Shown in pieces: positions 1 to 9,241 of a stretch of DNA of 64,000 bases (the first letter of the stretch is position 1; each line of letters starts with the position of its first letter). Under the pieces are notes generated by a model. It made no database searches and was not told the origin of the DNA. It saw only the letters and a list, made by a program, of their open reading frames with translations. The stretch comes from Listeria innocua (GTDB lineage Bacteria > Bacillota > Bacilli > Lactobacillales > Listeriaceae), in assembly GCF_028596125.1 (NCBI RefSeq), contig NZ_CP117228.1, forward strand, positions 40,613-104,612, given 5' to 3'. The translations under genes were made by a program, and so were the position numbers.

Positions 1-1618
1 ATTTTTTTAGCACCATTTTGGCTGAACTTTTGCCAGAATTCGAATAATATTGTAGTTGTGAGTCCAATATTGCGCCCCTAGAAGTCAAATAATCATCAAA
101 TGTATCTGGAATAGTGAGTGAGTTAACGCAAGCATCGGAACTGATTAAGTAATCATCAATGTTTCGATGGGCTAAGCTTCCTTCTACCGAAATATTTCCT
201 GATCTAATATTATTTTTTAACTCTGTGAACGCTACCAACTCGTAGAAGGATCGGTCTATTTTTCCTTCTTCAGGTTGAACAAGACGTTCCCATTTTTTAC
301 TCACAAATTCAATGGATGTGTTTGCTGGTATTTTCCGTTTACCATCGTTTTTTAACTCATTTATTTGAGTAAGCGCTGTAAGAATTGGTTGTGCAGATGA
401 GGTTGCTTTAAACGAGAGTATTTTTAAAAGCATTGGGGTATATCTTCTAAGGTAAGTGGCTTTATTTCTCACCATTTCTAAATATCCGTGATTTTTCTTA
501 CCAGTAATTCGTTTAGCGTCTTCTCCATCTTGGATTAAGTCATGCCAGGGGATAACTCGTTCTATTTCGTCAAAAGGATTACTGTCGTTGTCTTTTGCAA
601 AATGAAGTGCATCAATCAGAGACGCATAATGTTCTAATTTTTCAGTCGCCAACTTCCCTTTCTCTTTCAACAGTTCTTGCGAATCGTGCATCCCTTTTCG
701 TTTAATCCCCGCTAAAATCCGGTCATTAATTTCAATGAGCAGATCGATCAGATACTGATGATGATCCACTAAAAAAGCAATGAGTAAGGAATACTTTTTT
801 TCGAATTCAAAACGAGAAAAATCATAGGCATCGTAATTATCACCTAATCGTGCTAACTGAAGAAATCTATTTCGGTGAATATGCGACACATTGATTGTTC
901 CTAGTTCAAGAACCGTAATCGTCTCAACTTTTTTGCAAATGGTCATAAAACTCTCTGGATTGGCTTTGCCAGGGATATCTTTTAACCAGGCGAGTTTAGT
1001 CATCTTCGTTTCTTTATATACTAGAAACAACTCATCTAATTTCTCGATTTGTGTTTCTGTTAGTGAATCCAGAAGAATTGAAAACAGTGTGCTTTCAGCC
1101 TTATCACGACAATGGCTGATAATGTCTTCTAGTGTCGCTATCGATGGAAAAATAATTCGATTTTGGGTGAGGAAGCCTAATGTTTTTTTCATGAGATAGG
1201 TAGAGTCATCATTTTCTAATGCCAGCTTAATAAGAAATGCTATTAATTGATTGCGTGTGTCGACACTTCCAAAACGCTGATACCTAAATGTTTCTAATAT
1301 CTCATTAAAGTGATTGGCACGTGTGTTCCTATGGGCGTATAAGGCCAGTTCAATTGAGTCAAGATGTAACTGGCGCCTTACATAAGAGATTAAACGGTCT
1401 GATTGGATGGACCAGTTACTCAACGAACACCCAGGGTATCGTGCCAAGCAGAGCTGAATGGCAAACCCTAACTTATTGATATCCCCTCTGTGTTGGTTGA
1501 TGATATCTAAATCAGAGTCAGAGAAACTGAAATAAGCTTGAAAATCCTCTTCAGATAAGTGATCGACAGAAAGAAGTTGCTCCCGCTGTGCTGCTGTTAA
1601 AATTTTCTTTAATGCCAT
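1..1618 (-). CDS. tnpA: Tn3-family transposase TnpA, N-terminal 539 residues (runs off the window)
   Basis: This is the N-terminal half of a large Tn3-type transposase, which cuts and joins transposon ends during replicative transposition. The frame opens with ATG at 1618 (MALKKILTAAQREQLLSVDH) and stays open without a stop to position 1. Tn3 transposases are about 970-1000 residues, so the C-terminal DDE catalytic domain lies beyond the left edge and cannot be inspected. The gene starts three bases after the tnpR stop codon, so the two are co-transcribed. Identification rests on the adjacent resolvase and on the overall character of the N-terminal region. Confidence 0.85.
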   Translation of the reverse strand, partial: MALKKILTAAQREQLLSVDHLSEEDFQAYFSFSDSDLDIINQHRGDINKLGFAIQLCLARYPGCSLSNWSIQSDRLISYVRRQLHLDSIELALYAHRNTRANHFNEILETFRYQRFGSVDTRNQLIAFLIKLALENDDSTYLMKKTLGFLTQNRIIFPSIATLEDIISHCRDKAESTLFSILLDSLTETQIEKLDELFLVYKETKMTKLAWLKDIPGKANPESFMTICKKVETITVLELGTINVSHIHRNRFLQLARLGDNYDAYDFSRFEFEKKYSLLIAFLVDHHQYLIDLLIEINDRILAGIKRKGMHDSQELLKEKGKLATEKLEHYASLIDALHFAKDNDSNPFDEIERVIPWHDLIQDGEDAKRITGKKNHGYLEMVRNKATYLRRYTPMLLKILSFKATSSAQPILTALTQINELKNDGKRKIPANTSIEFVSKKWERLVQPEEGKIDRSFYELVAFTELKNNIRSGNISVEGSLAHRNIDDYLISSDACVNSLTIPDTFDDYLTSRGAILDSQLQYYSNSGKSSAKMVLKK

Positions 1619-1621
1619 AAG

Positions 1622-2176
1622 TTAGTTTTTCCTTCCATTAAGATAGCGGTATAGGGTTGTTTTGCTTAGTTTAGAGGCATCAAGAATCTGATTAATTGAA
1701 TATTCCTTACTATCGTACATTTTCAAAGCCAACTCAATTGATTGACTGGCTTTACTTGGTCGCCCCCCTTTTTTTCCACGTGCTCTTGCTGCTTCAAGAC
1801 CTGATTTGGTTCTTTCAATTGTAATATCACGTTCCAACTCTGCTAAACTAGCCATGACTCGGAAAAAGAATCTTCCCATAGAAGTAGAGGTATCAACGTT
1901 ATCTTGAATAGAGATAAAATTAACCCCAAGCTCTTCAAACGTTTCTGAAAGCTCAATCAAATGTTTAGTTGAACGTGAAATTCGATCAAGTTTATAAATA
2001 ACCACTGAGTCACCTTCACGTAACCCCTTTATCATGTCTTCCAATTGTGGACGGTCTCGTTTTGAACCCGTCACCTTTTCTTGGAATAGTTTATCGATAC
2101 CGTGTTGGGTGAGTGCATCAATTTGCAAATTCAAATTTTGATCCTCTGTACTCACTCGAGCATAGCCAAAAATCAT
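1622..2176 (-). CDS. tnpR: Serine resolvase TnpR of the Tn3-family element
   Basis: 184-aa serine recombinase that resolves transposition cointegrates at a res site. The start MIFGYARVSTEDQ is chosen because AAGGAGG (2183-2189) stands six bases before the ATG at 2176; the frame extends further upstream without another ribosome site. Ser9 in YARVS is the expected nucleophile. The LDRISRS segment and the ELERDITIERT long helix are typical of the catalytic domain. The C-terminus after GRPSKAS forms a Hin-like helix-turn-helix. It is transcribed just ahead of tnpA and divergent from cadC. Confidence 0.93.
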   Translation of the reverse strand: MIFGYARVSTEDQNLNLQIDALTQHGIDKLFQEKVTGSKRDRPQLEDMIKGLREGDSVVIYKLDRISRSTKHLIELSETFEELGVNFISIQDNVDTSTSMGRFFFRVMASLAELERDITIERTKSGLEAARARGKKGGRPSKASQSIELALKMYDSKEYSINQILDASKLSKTTLYRYLNGRKN

Positions 2177-2189
2177 AAAAAGCCTCCTT

Positions 2190-2345
2190 ACTATTAATGA
2201 CTTAAATGTACCATAACTCATCAATAATTACCATATAGGCACTTTGAAAAAAGAACGAGTTTTGGTACCTGGTTTAGGGCTCAAACGGATGAAAAACAGA
2301 TGAATTCAAAAAGTGCCATAAACGACCATTTAAGGTACTGGTTAT
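2190..2345. other. Probable res site and tnpR promoter region
   Basis: The non-coding space between divergent tnpR and cadC holds imperfect repeats: GTACCATAA near 2208, a matching GGTACC/GGTACT pair near 2263 and 2333, and TAGGCAC near 2235 against AGTGCCATAA near 2310. Tn3-type res sites sit directly upstream of tnpR and consist of three such dyads. Exact subsites are inferred, not proven. Confidence 0.45.
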
Positions 2346-2360
2346 AATAGTCAATTGTTA

Positions 2361-2430
2361 TTCAAACGAACACTTGACTATCAGATTGGAACAGAGTATA
2401 ATCACCCCTATAAACATTCAAGTGTCTCTT
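2361..2430 (+). promoter_or_regulatory. cadCA promoter with probable CadC operators
   Basis: TTGACT (2374-2379) and TATAAT (2397-2402) are separated by 17 bases, a near-consensus sigma-A promoter. An imperfect dyad TTCAAACGAACACTTGA overlaps the -35 box, and a second ATTCAAGTG..TTGAGTG element lies downstream near 2417-2435. CadC repressors bind dyads of this ATTCAA type and are released by cadmium, lead or zinc; that regulation is inferred from the family. Confidence 0.7.
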
Positions 2431-2455
2431 TGAGTGTTGGAAGGAGAAACTGAAT

Positions 2456-2815
2456 ATGACTGTAGATATTTGCGAAATTACTTGTATTGATGAAGAAAAA
2501 GTAAAACGGGTGAAGACTGGACTGGAAACCGTAGAAGTTACAACTATCAGTCAAATATTTAAAATTCTGTCTGATGAAACAAGGGTTAAAATTGTGTATG
2601 CATTACTGACAGAAAATGAACTTTGTGTATGCGATCTAGCTAATATTGTCGAAGCAACAGTTGCCGCTACGTCCCACCATTTACGCTTTTTAAAGAAGCA
2701 AGGGATTGCGAACTATCGAAAAGATGGAAAGCTTGTTTATTATTCTCTTGCGAATGAAAGGGTTAGAGATCGGATAAAACTTATATTACTTAATTTTGAA
2801 GGAGTGGGAGTCTAA
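2456..2815 (+). CDS. cadC: CadC, ArsR/SmtB-family metal-sensing repressor
   Basis: 119-aa winged-helix repressor that leaves its operator when it binds Cd(II), Pb(II) or Zn(II). The two sensor cysteine pairs are visible: Cys6 and Cys10 in the N-terminal arm and Cys57/Cys59 in ELCVCDLA at the start of the recognition domain, matching the four-thiolate site of plasmid pI258 CadC. The helix-turn-helix follows ([15 protein letters not shown]). The start ATG has GGAAGGAG upstream. Its TAA overlaps the cadA ATG by one base (TAATG), so the two are translationally coupled. Confidence 0.95.
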   Translation: MTVDICEITCIDEEKVKRVKTGLETVEVTTISQIFKILSDETRVKIVYALLTENELCVCDLANIVEATVAATSHHLRFLKKQGIANYRKDGKLVYYSLANERVRDRIKLILLNFEGVGV

Positions 2816-4950
2816 TGGCAGAAAAGACTGTTTATAGAGTTGATGGATTAAGCTGTACAAATTGTGCGGCCAAATTTGAACGGAATGTAAAAGAAATTGA
2901 GGGTGTAACAGAAGCTATTGTAAACTTTGGCGCATCAAAAATCACGGTAACAGGTGAAGCAAGTATTCAACAAGTTGAACAGGCTGGAGCATTTGAACAC
3001 TTGAAAATCATTCCAGAGAAAGAATCTTTTACTGATCCAGAGCACTTTACTGACCATCAATCGTTTATTAGAAAAAATTGGCGATTATTGCTTTCTGGAT
3101 TATTTATTGCAGTGGGGTATGCGTCACAGATCATGAATGGGGAGGACTTTTATCTTACTAATGCACTATTTATTTTTGCAATTTTCATAGGAGGCTATTC
3201 TCTCTTTAAGGAAGGATTCAAAAATTTATTGAAGTTTGAATTTACAATGGAGACACTGATGACAATAGCTATTATTGGAGCTGCTTTCATTGGTGAATGG
3301 GCAGAAGGATCCATTGTGGTGATTCTATTCGCAGTAAGCGAGGCGCTTGAGCGTTACTCGATGGATAAGGCACGACAATCTATTCGTTCCCTAATGGATA
3401 TTGCGCCAAAAGAAGCACTTGTGAGACGCTCGGGCACCGACAGAATGGTTCATGTAGATGACATTCAAATTGGCGACATTATGATTATAAAACCTGGTCA
3501 AAAAATTGCGATGGATGGTCACGTTGTGAAAGGTTATTCAGCCGTCAATCAAGCAGCGATTACTGGTGAATCTATTCCTGTTGAAAAAAACATCGATGAT
3601 TCCGTTTTTGCTGGAACGTTAAATGAAGAAGGATTGCTTGAAGTTGCGGTCACAAAACGAGTAGAAGATACCACGATTTCAAAAATTATTCACTTAGTTG
3701 AGGAGGCACAAGGTGAACGTGCTCCAGCTCAAGCATTTGTTGATACATTTGCTAAATATTATACGCCAGCCATTATTGTGATCGCCGCACTGATTGCAAC
3801 AGTACCGCCATTGCTGTTTGGTGGAAACTGGGAAACGTGGGTGTATCAAGGGTTATCTGTATTAGTGGTTGGGTGTCCTTGCGCCTTAGTTGTTTCAACT
3901 CCTGTTGCCATCGTCACCGCCATTGGAAATGCAGCTAAAAATGGCGTATTGGTAAAAGGTGGTGTGTATTTAGAAGAAATTGGTGGGCTAAAAGCCATTG
4001 CGTTCGATAAAACTGGTACCTTGACAAAAGGTGTGCCGGTGGTCACTGATTATATTGAACTAACAGAAGCCACAAACATTCAACATAATAAAAACTATAT
4101 CATCATGGCAGCACTGGAACAATTATCTCAACACCCCCTTGCTTCAGCCATTATTAAGTATGGAGAAACGAGAGAAATGGATTTAACTAGTATTAATGTG
4201 AACGATTTTACATCCATCACAGGAAAAGGGATTAGAGGAACTGTAGATGGTAACACCTATTATGTTGGAAGTCCCGTTCTATTTAAGGAATTACTAGCAT
4301 CGCAATTTACTGACTCCATTCATCGACAAGTGAGTGACTTACAACTTAAAGGGAAGACTGCTATGCTTTTTGGAACAAATCAGAAACTGATTTCTATAGT
4401 GGCAGTTGCTGACGAGGTTAGGTCATCCAGTCAACATGTTATTAAACGACTTCATGAGCTGGGGATTGAAAAAACTATTATGTTGACTGGCGATAACCAA
4501 GCCACAGCGCAAGCAATTGGCCAACAGGTGGGTGTTTCTGAAATAGAAGGTGAGTTAATGCCCCAAGATAAACTAGATTACATTAAACAGTTGAAAATAA
4601 ACTTTGGTAAAGTGGCCATGGTTGGAGACGGTATTAATGATGCGCCAGCCCTAGCAGCGGCCACGGTTGGAATTGCAATGGGCGGAGCTGGAACTGACAC
4701 AGCCATTGAAACAGCTGATGTTGCCTTAATGGGAGACGACTTACAAAAATTACCTTTCACGGTAAAGTTGAGTAGAAAAACACTCCAAATTATTAAGCAA
4801 AATATCACATTTTCCTTGGTCATCAAACTGATTGCTCTTTTGCTAGTCATTCCAGGGTGGTTAACATTATGGATTGCAATTATGGCGGATATGGGTGCGA
4901 CTCTTTTAGTCACGTTAAATGGCTTACGATTAATGAAAGTGAAAGATTAA
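2815..4950 (+). CDS. cadA: CadA, cadmium-exporting P1B-type ATPase
   Basis: 711-aa membrane ATPase that exports Cd(II), and probably Zn(II) and Pb(II), from the cytoplasm. Domains in order: an N-terminal heavy-metal-associated domain with Cys14 and Cys17 ([12 protein letters not shown]); membrane helices from about residue 85; the actuator motif TGES; the CPC metal-translocation motif at 354-356; phosphorylation motif DKTGTLTKG with Asp398; HPLA near residue 440; and the hinge GDGINDAP near 602. Length equals that of other single-HMA CadA proteins. All catalytic motifs are intact. Expression depends on the cadC promoter. Confidence 0.96.
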   Translation: MAEKTVYRVDGLSCTNCAAKFERNVKEIEGVTEAIVNFGASKITVTGEASIQQVEQAGAFEHLKIIPEKESFTDPEHFTDHQSFIRKNWRLLLSGLFIAVGYASQIMNGEDFYLTNALFIFAIFIGGYSLFKEGFKNLLKFEFTMETLMTIAIIGAAFIGEWAEGSIVVILFAVSEALERYSMDKARQSIRSLMDIAPKEALVRRSGTDRMVHVDDIQIGDIMIIKPGQKIAMDGHVVKGYSAVNQAAITGESIPVEKNIDDSVFAGTLNEEGLLEVAVTKRVEDTTISKIIHLVEEAQGERAPAQAFVDTFAKYYTPAIIVIAALIATVPPLLFGGNWETWVYQGLSVLVVGCPCALVVSTPVAIVTAIGNAAKNGVLVKGGVYLEEIGGLKAIAFDKTGTLTKGVPVVTDYIELTEATNIQHNKNYIIMAALEQLSQHPLASAIIKYGETREMDLTSINVNDFTSITGKGIRGTVDGNTYYVGSPVLFKELLASQFTDSIHRQVSDLQLKGKTAMLFGTNQKLISIVAVADEVRSSSQHVIKRLHELGIEKTIMLTGDNQATAQAIGQQVGVSEIEGELMPQDKLDYIKQLKINFGKVAMVGDGINDAPALAAATVGIAMGGAGTDTAIETADVALMGDDLQKLPFTVKLSRKTLQIIKQNITFSLVIKLIALLLVIPGWLTLWIAIMADMGATLLVTLNGLRLMKVKD

Positions 4951-4986
4951 TTACCGCTATTGTCTAGTTGGTTTTTTGAATTATTC

Positions 4987-5275
4987 TGAAAGCATTCCTT
5001 ATTGTACAAAATAACAGGTGAGATCAAAGGAAATCTCCTTATCGATACAAATTCCCCGTTGGCGCTCGGGACCCCCACAAGGGATAGCTTATTACGATGG
5101 AGTTATCTATTTCTATACCAACAATTTAATAACAAAAATCAACGAAAATGGCAAGGTCTTAGGTCAAGAATATTTATCTCTTAAAGGTGAATCGGAAGGT
5201 ATAGAAGTTAACAAAGAAAATGGTAAAATAATTATTGGATACAATGGAAATAACAGAGTTTATGAACAAAAATAA
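4987..5275 (+). pseudogene. 3' fragment of an unidentified gene, frameshifted
   Basis: Two overlapping frames join into one plausible protein if a single G is removed near 5069 (LALG then PPQGIAYYDG). The second part (VIYFYTNNLITKINENGKVLGQEY, of which only the pattern matters) has alternating short strands like a beta-propeller repeat. No start codon exists: an in-frame stop precedes the fragment at 4987, immediately after the cadmium transposon region. It is probably the tail of a backbone gene cut by the transposon. I do not recognise the parent family with confidence. Confidence 0.5.
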
Positions 5276-5279
5276 GTGA

Positions 5280-5308
5280 AAAAACACCCTGATTGGGGTG
5301 TTTTTTTT
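5280..5308 (+). terminator. Rho-independent terminator
   Basis: AACACCC, a five-base loop, GGGTGTT and a run of T residues, directly after the TAA of the gene fragment ending at 5275. Confidence 0.85.
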
Positions 5309-5327
5309 GTGGAAGGATATCACATTA

Positions 5328-5642
5328 ATGGAATATTTAGTTAAGATTGGTAGTAAAAAAGCAATGTACATTAATCTAAATGATTTGGAAAGGGAAGAAA
5401 AAGAGATTAGTGTTAAAAATGTTGGAAGAGGAATCAAAAAATGGTTAATTGATAAACAAGAAAAAGGAAAAAACATCTTAATAAAGCGCACAGTAACTAA
5501 AAATAAAGTTGTATGGACTACTATGAAAATACCTGAAAAAGCTGTTATAGAGGTTGTTCATGGCCCTGGCTGCAGGGACTTAAGCGCTAGTATTGTAATT
5601 AAGCATGAACAAAAACGTGAAATCAGAAAGTTTATCCATTAA
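5328..5642 (+). CDS. Hypothetical 104-aa protein
   Basis: Small basic protein (MEYLVKIGSKKAMYINLND) of unknown function. The ATG at 5328 follows a GGAAGG site; the frame extends upstream into the terminator, so this start is preferred. It has no membrane segment or signal peptide and no motif I recognise. It lies 24 bases before the sortase gene and may begin the conjugation-associated transcription unit, since a terminator lies just upstream. Confidence 0.6.
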   Translation: MEYLVKIGSKKAMYINLNDLEREEKEISVKNVGRGIKKWLIDKQEKGKNILIKRTVTKNKVVWTTMKIPEKAVIEVVHGPGCRDLSASIVIKHEQKREIRKFIH

Positions 5643-5666
5643 TAGATGTAGCTGAGGGAGGTATTT

Positions 5667-6353
5667 ATGGTTAAATTTACTCACAGAAGAAAGCCACACT
5701 ACAAAAAATGCATGTATGTAGGCGTTAGTATATTTTGTTGTCTAATAGTTCTCTTTTTATATAAGACAATAGTGCATAATCAGGAAATGAAACAAGTAAG
5801 TCAACAAACAGCCAAAAATATTTCAGTTGCTTACAATAAAGATAGGATAAAAAACGTTATCAAAACGGATAATAAGACCAGAAGTGATGTGGAAAGGCTG
5901 TCTTGGAAGGACTTTATTTCATTTCAAGGAAGTAAAGAGGAAATGAATATAGCTTCTAATAGTGTTGGAATTATTGAAATCCCAAGTATTGCTCTTTCTT
6001 TACCAGTTATTGAAGGAACAAATAATTCTAATTTGAAAGTCGGGGCTACTACTTTTCGGGAATATCAGTCTTTAACAGATGGAAACTATGTGCTACTTGG
6101 CCATAATATGGGACAATCTGGAGTACTTTTTTCAGATGTTCCTAAATTAAAAAAGGGGGATAAAATATATATCTACCAAAAAACGGATAAGGGTCAGAAA
6201 AAAATAACTTATAGTGTTAAAAGCATAGAAGAAGTTAATAAGAACCAAACAACCGTTTTGGAAAATACAGATATTAGAAAACTTACTTTAATAACTTGTT
6301 CTACTGAAAGAACTACTTCTAAAAGAATCATAGTAACAGCAAACCCTATCTAG
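5667..6353 (+). CDS. Class A-like sortase
   Basis: 228-aa transpeptidase anchored by one N-terminal membrane helix (about residues 16-35). Sortases cleave a sorting signal and join surface proteins to cell-wall peptidoglycan. The catalytic triad is visible: His146 in LLGHNMG, Cys211 in TLITCS and Arg220 in SKRIIV. A GGGAGG site precedes the ATG. No LPXTG surface protein is encoded in the window, so its substrate is either outside it or on the chromosome. Sortases are often carried in Gram-positive conjugation regions, where they may attach adhesins or pilus components. Confidence 0.92.
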   Translation: MVKFTHRRKPHYKKCMYVGVSIFCCLIVLFLYKTIVHNQEMKQVSQQTAKNISVAYNKDRIKNVIKTDNKTRSDVERLSWKDFISFQGSKEEMNIASNSVGIIEIPSIALSLPVIEGTNNSNLKVGATTFREYQSLTDGNYVLLGHNMGQSGVLFSDVPKLKKGDKIYIYQKTDKGQKKITYSVKSIEEVNKNQTTVLENTDIRKLTLITCSTERTTSKRIIVTANPI

Positions 6354-6371
6354 TTAAGATAGGGTTTTTTG
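6342..6371 (+). terminator. Rho-independent terminator after the sortase gene
   Basis: AACCCTATC, a short loop, GATAGGGTT and a T run, overlapping the sortase stop codon. Confidence 0.85.
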
Positions 6372-6372
6372 T

Positions 6373-6420
6373 TACGGATAAAAAGGCTATTAATTATTTT
6401 TAATAGTCTTTTTATCCGTA
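6373..6420. repeat. 20-bp near-perfect inverted repeat
   Basis: TACGGATAAAAAGGCTATTA (6373-6392) is inverted at 6401-6420 with one mismatch and an 8-base loop. It lies between the sortase terminator and the next transfer gene. The arm contains GATAAAAAG, the same word repeated around the partition genes at the right end of the window. It may be an operator, a partition-protein site or a second terminator. Confidence 0.7.
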
Positions 6421-6465
6421 TGAAAATTGTCTATACGGAAATTTAAAAGAGAGGAGCTAAAATAT

Positions 6466-6702
6466 ATGATAAATTCTACAGAACAAGCTAAATTTATGAA
6501 ACAAATGGCAGAAGCACTCATGGTACAAGTTGGAGTAGATCCAAAAAAATGGCGTGAAGATATCCTACTTCAAGGATATCAAAATTTTGTGTTACAAAAC
6601 TCCAAGCACGTAATCCAAGTTATCGAAACGCATGATCAAAGAACAAGTTCACAGAAAAGTTTCAAGTCAGATCAACCTAAGCAAGAACACAAATCACAAT
6701 AA
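6466..6702 (+). CDS. Hypothetical 78-aa conjugation-region protein
   Basis: Small soluble protein starting MINSTEQAKFMKQMAEALMV; GAGAGGAG stands upstream of the ATG at 6466. The N-terminal half is predicted helical and the tail is rich in Ser, Lys and Gln. It is the first gene of a close-packed series (next ATG 18 bases on) leading into the type IV secretion genes, so a role in transfer is inferred only from position. Confidence 0.6.
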   Translation: MINSTEQAKFMKQMAEALMVQVGVDPKKWREDILLQGYQNFVLQNSKHVIQVIETHDQRTSSQKSFKSDQPKQEHKSQ

Positions 6703-6719
6703 AAAGGGAGTTTTTATTT

Positions 6720-7004
6720 ATGTCAGTTTGGAAAAATGTAATTTTAGACTATTATTCACGATTATTAGCAATGGATTGGTTTAGCAATGCGATTAACGCT
6801 ATTAACAACTTAACATCTAAGTTTCAGCCACTATTAATTGTAGCAGCTATTCTTTGTTTGTTGCTGGCAGGAGCTTTATTTATGATGGGTGATGATATGA
6901 AGCGTTCGGCAAAGGGCTGGATTCTTGGTATTTTAATTGGTGTGTTTATTATTTCAAGTTGTACAGCACTAATTAATACGTATGCAGCAACAATTAAATT
7001 TTAA
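6720..7004 (+). CDS. Small two-helix membrane protein, VirB2/TrbC pilin-like
   Basis: 94-aa protein with two strong membrane helices (about 36-56 and 67-85) separated by a short charged loop GDDMKRSAKG. This arrangement, short length and position ahead of the coupling protein and other transfer genes fit the pilin-like VirB2/TrbC component of Gram-positive type IV secretion systems. It has no conserved residues that would settle the matter; a small scaffold protein is the alternative. GGGAG precedes the ATG. Confidence 0.6.
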   Translation: MSVWKNVILDYYSRLLAMDWFSNAINAINNLTSKFQPLLIVAAILCLLLAGALFMMGDDMKRSAKGWILGILIGVFIISSCTALINTYAATIKF

Positions 7005-7054
7005 GAAGAGAGATTTATTTCTCTTCTTTTTTTATATTAAAAAGGAGGATAGCT

Positions 7055-9199
7055 ATGGCACTTATAGGAAAGAAAAGTTATGTGAGTTATTTACAACCTG
7101 TACATTTATCAACAGAAGAACCATTTGAGGAACTGCAAAATATGCGTCTTCAGGAAGCTATACTATATGCAGAATGCATGCTAGAGCAATTAAATTTTGG
7201 TGAGATAGTTGAAATGGAATGGAAGCTTCAAACTAAAAAAGGAGAAATCTTTACCTTTAGGTTTAATATTGGACAGCTCGAAGAAAGCTTACCTCTCCTA
7301 GAAATTATTGAAGAAGGTGTAAGAAACTCACTTAATGAAGATGAAGCGAATAGAGTACTTAATATTTTACCTCTACGATATGAAGCTAAAGAAAAAGAAT
7401 ATGAGAATCCTAGGCAGTGGGTACTAGAGAATGAAGAAAATTTTTATTTTATGAAATCAGAACAGGCCTATATTAATCACATGGAAGAAAATCAACCAAC
7501 CATTGAAATACTACCTGATATTTCTATAGAAGAACCAAGAGAAGAAATTGTGGAAGAAAATGAAGAAATAGAGCCAGATGTTTATTATGAGGTTGATACT
7601 GACGAAGATTTTAATTTATCTTTGGAAGATATTCACACTAGTGATGAACAGCCTTTTAACAAAGACGTTGTTAAGGTTAATACAGATGGATTATATAAAC
7701 GATTCTCTGGCTTAGATGAAAAGCTCAATCATATTTTTTCTACGTATCTTTCTAACGAAGAAGTAAGTAATATTTTTGAAAAACATAAAAAGAAGGCAGA
7801 ACAAAATGAAGTACAGAAAAGTATTAACATCATTAAGAAAAAAATGATGGAAAAAGAAATCCAGTTAGAACATAATTTTATCGAAGAAAAAGAGATACTT
7901 CAAGCAGCAGAAGAAGAAAAACAAAAACTTGAAGAACGACATAAAGAAGAAGAACTAAAAAAACTGGATGAAGTATATACAGAAAAAATAAAGTTGAAAA
8001 AAGAAGAAGTAACAAACGAAAAAACACTGGAAAAAGAACAGGCATTAGAAATAGAAAAGCAAAAATATCAGCAAGCTGCTTTAGAAATAGAAAAAAAGTA
8101 TACCAACACATTGCATGATTTAACTGCAAAAGCCTTAGAAAAATTAGAAAAAGAACTCCAAGAAAAGAAAAATCAAGTGATCAGTAATCATTCTTATCAG
8201 ATGACTCAAAAAAGTAAGGAAGCTAATCAGAGCATTTCTATAGTTATGCAACAAAAAAATAATAGTAATCATACGGAATTACAGAAATACTTATATAGTT
8301 TAGCAGAAGAGGAAAAAGAACGAATTGACAAAATGATCCAGGAACTCCATCCAGTTCTTGACGAATCAGCCAAACATGAATTAGAAGAGATTAAACTACG
8401 ATATGAGTCGGAAAGTGATGAAAAATACGTAAGTATGGAGCGTGAGCTACGTATGAAACAGATGGAACAAGAAAAAGAACTTGAGGAAAGAAAACAATTA
8501 GCAAATGAAAGACAAACTGTAGAGCAAATGAAGCATGAAATTCAACGTTCGAAAGAAGAATATAATAATGCAATTCAGTTAGTAGAACAAATGTCAAAAT
8601 GGATGGTTCCTGGAGATAGAAAAAATGTTTCAGAAATAAAAGAGAAAAATAGTTCTATTCTTAAAACAGTCATTCTTAGTATCACAGCTATTCTTTGTGC
8701 CACTGTTCTAGGTCTAGGCATTTTATTCGGATTAAAATATATGCCTGAAAACAAAGATACAGCAGTGGCAAAAGAACAAATATCTACGCAAGTTCAGCCG
8801 GAAAAAGTAACATATAGTGAAGAAAATCCGAGCTTGGATGCTTTGCTGAATCAAAAAGAGTTCATTAAAGCAGCTCAATTATATCCCGATAGTAGAAACC
8901 AAATTGAATCAACTATTTTTGAACTTAAAGATGTGACTGCGCTGAAGCGATTTAATGAAGTGTTTAAGACTTCATATGGTGCGCTTGATGAAGCTATACT
9001 GAGTCGAGATTTGCATAAGCAAATTCAATTTTATGAAGAGAATCCTACCATTTCCTACACAAGTGAACAATTGGAAGCGATAGGAAATGCCTATGTCCAA
9101 ACTAATAAATTACAAGAGGCAACAGAAATCCAAAATAAATTAAAGAGTGCAACATTGGCAAAAACTATCAAAGAAAAAAGTATGTCAGAGGAATCTTAA
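7055..9199 (+). CDS. Large coiled-coil membrane protein of the transfer region (714 aa)
   Basis: Three parts are visible: an N-terminal globular domain (about 1-140), a long Glu/Lys/Gln-rich coiled coil (about 240-520), one membrane helix (about 545-567, ILSITAILCATVLGLGILFG) and a 140-residue C-terminal helical domain that looks like short helical repeats. With Gram-positive topology the coiled coil would be cytoplasmic and the C-terminus outside. The single-helix plan with an outer helical-repeat domain recalls EssB/YukC proteins of type VII secretion, but that is a shape comparison only. AAAGGAGG precedes the ATG. Probably a structural part of the conjugation machine. Confidence 0.7.
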   Translation: MALIGKKSYVSYLQPVHLSTEEPFEELQNMRLQEAILYAECMLEQLNFGEIVEMEWKLQTKKGEIFTFRFNIGQLEESLPLLEIIEEGVRNSLNEDEANRVLNILPLRYEAKEKEYENPRQWVLENEENFYFMKSEQAYINHMEENQPTIEILPDISIEEPREEIVEENEEIEPDVYYEVDTDEDFNLSLEDIHTSDEQPFNKDVVKVNTDGLYKRFSGLDEKLNHIFSTYLSNEEVSNIFEKHKKKAEQNEVQKSINIIKKKMMEKEIQLEHNFIEEKEILQAAEEEKQKLEERHKEEELKKLDEVYTEKIKLKKEEVTNEKTLEKEQALEIEKQKYQQAALEIEKKYTNTLHDLTAKALEKLEKELQEKKNQVISNHSYQMTQKSKEANQSISIVMQQKNNSNHTELQKYLYSLAEEEKERIDKMIQELHPVLDESAKHELEEIKLRYESESDEKYVSMERELRMKQMEQEKELEERKQLANERQTVEQMKHEIQRSKEEYNNAIQLVEQMSKWMVPGDRKNVSEIKEKNSSILKTVILSITAILCATVLGLGILFGLKYMPENKDTAVAKEQISTQVQPEKVTYSEENPSLDALLNQKEFIKAAQLYPDSRNQIESTIFELKDVTALKRFNEVFKTSYGALDEAILSRDLHKQIQFYEENPTISYTSEQLEAIGNAYVQTNKLQEATEIQNKLKSATLAKTIKEKSMSEES

Positions 9200-9241
9200 A
9201 TTGTATAAGAAAAACCAGTAAATAAGGAGGAGAGAACATAT

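Larger units (their letters stand above)
1..4985. mobile_element. Tn3-family cadmium-resistance transposon, left part outside the window
   Basis: tnpA and tnpR on the minus strand diverge from a cadC-cadA operon on the plus strand. This content, with a 184-aa resolvase, 119-aa CadC and 711-aa CadA, resembles the Listeria transposon Tn5422 as I remember it. The left end lies outside the window. I could not identify the right terminal repeat. The right limit is set only by the point, just after cadA, where a truncated unrelated gene begins, so it is approximate. Confidence 0.6.

Noticed and set aside
3846..4913. Antisense frames inside cadA
   Set aside because: Shadow frames of a strongly conserved gene, without ribosome sites or recognisable products.
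7878..8597. Leu/Phe-rich antisense frames in the coiled-coil gene
   Set aside because: They are the complement of Glu/Lys codons (TTC/CTT) and have no start signals.
7055..9199. Type VII secretion locus based on the EssB-like shape
   Set aside because: No WXG100 protein, EssC ATPase or EsaA is present; neighbours are conjugation genes.
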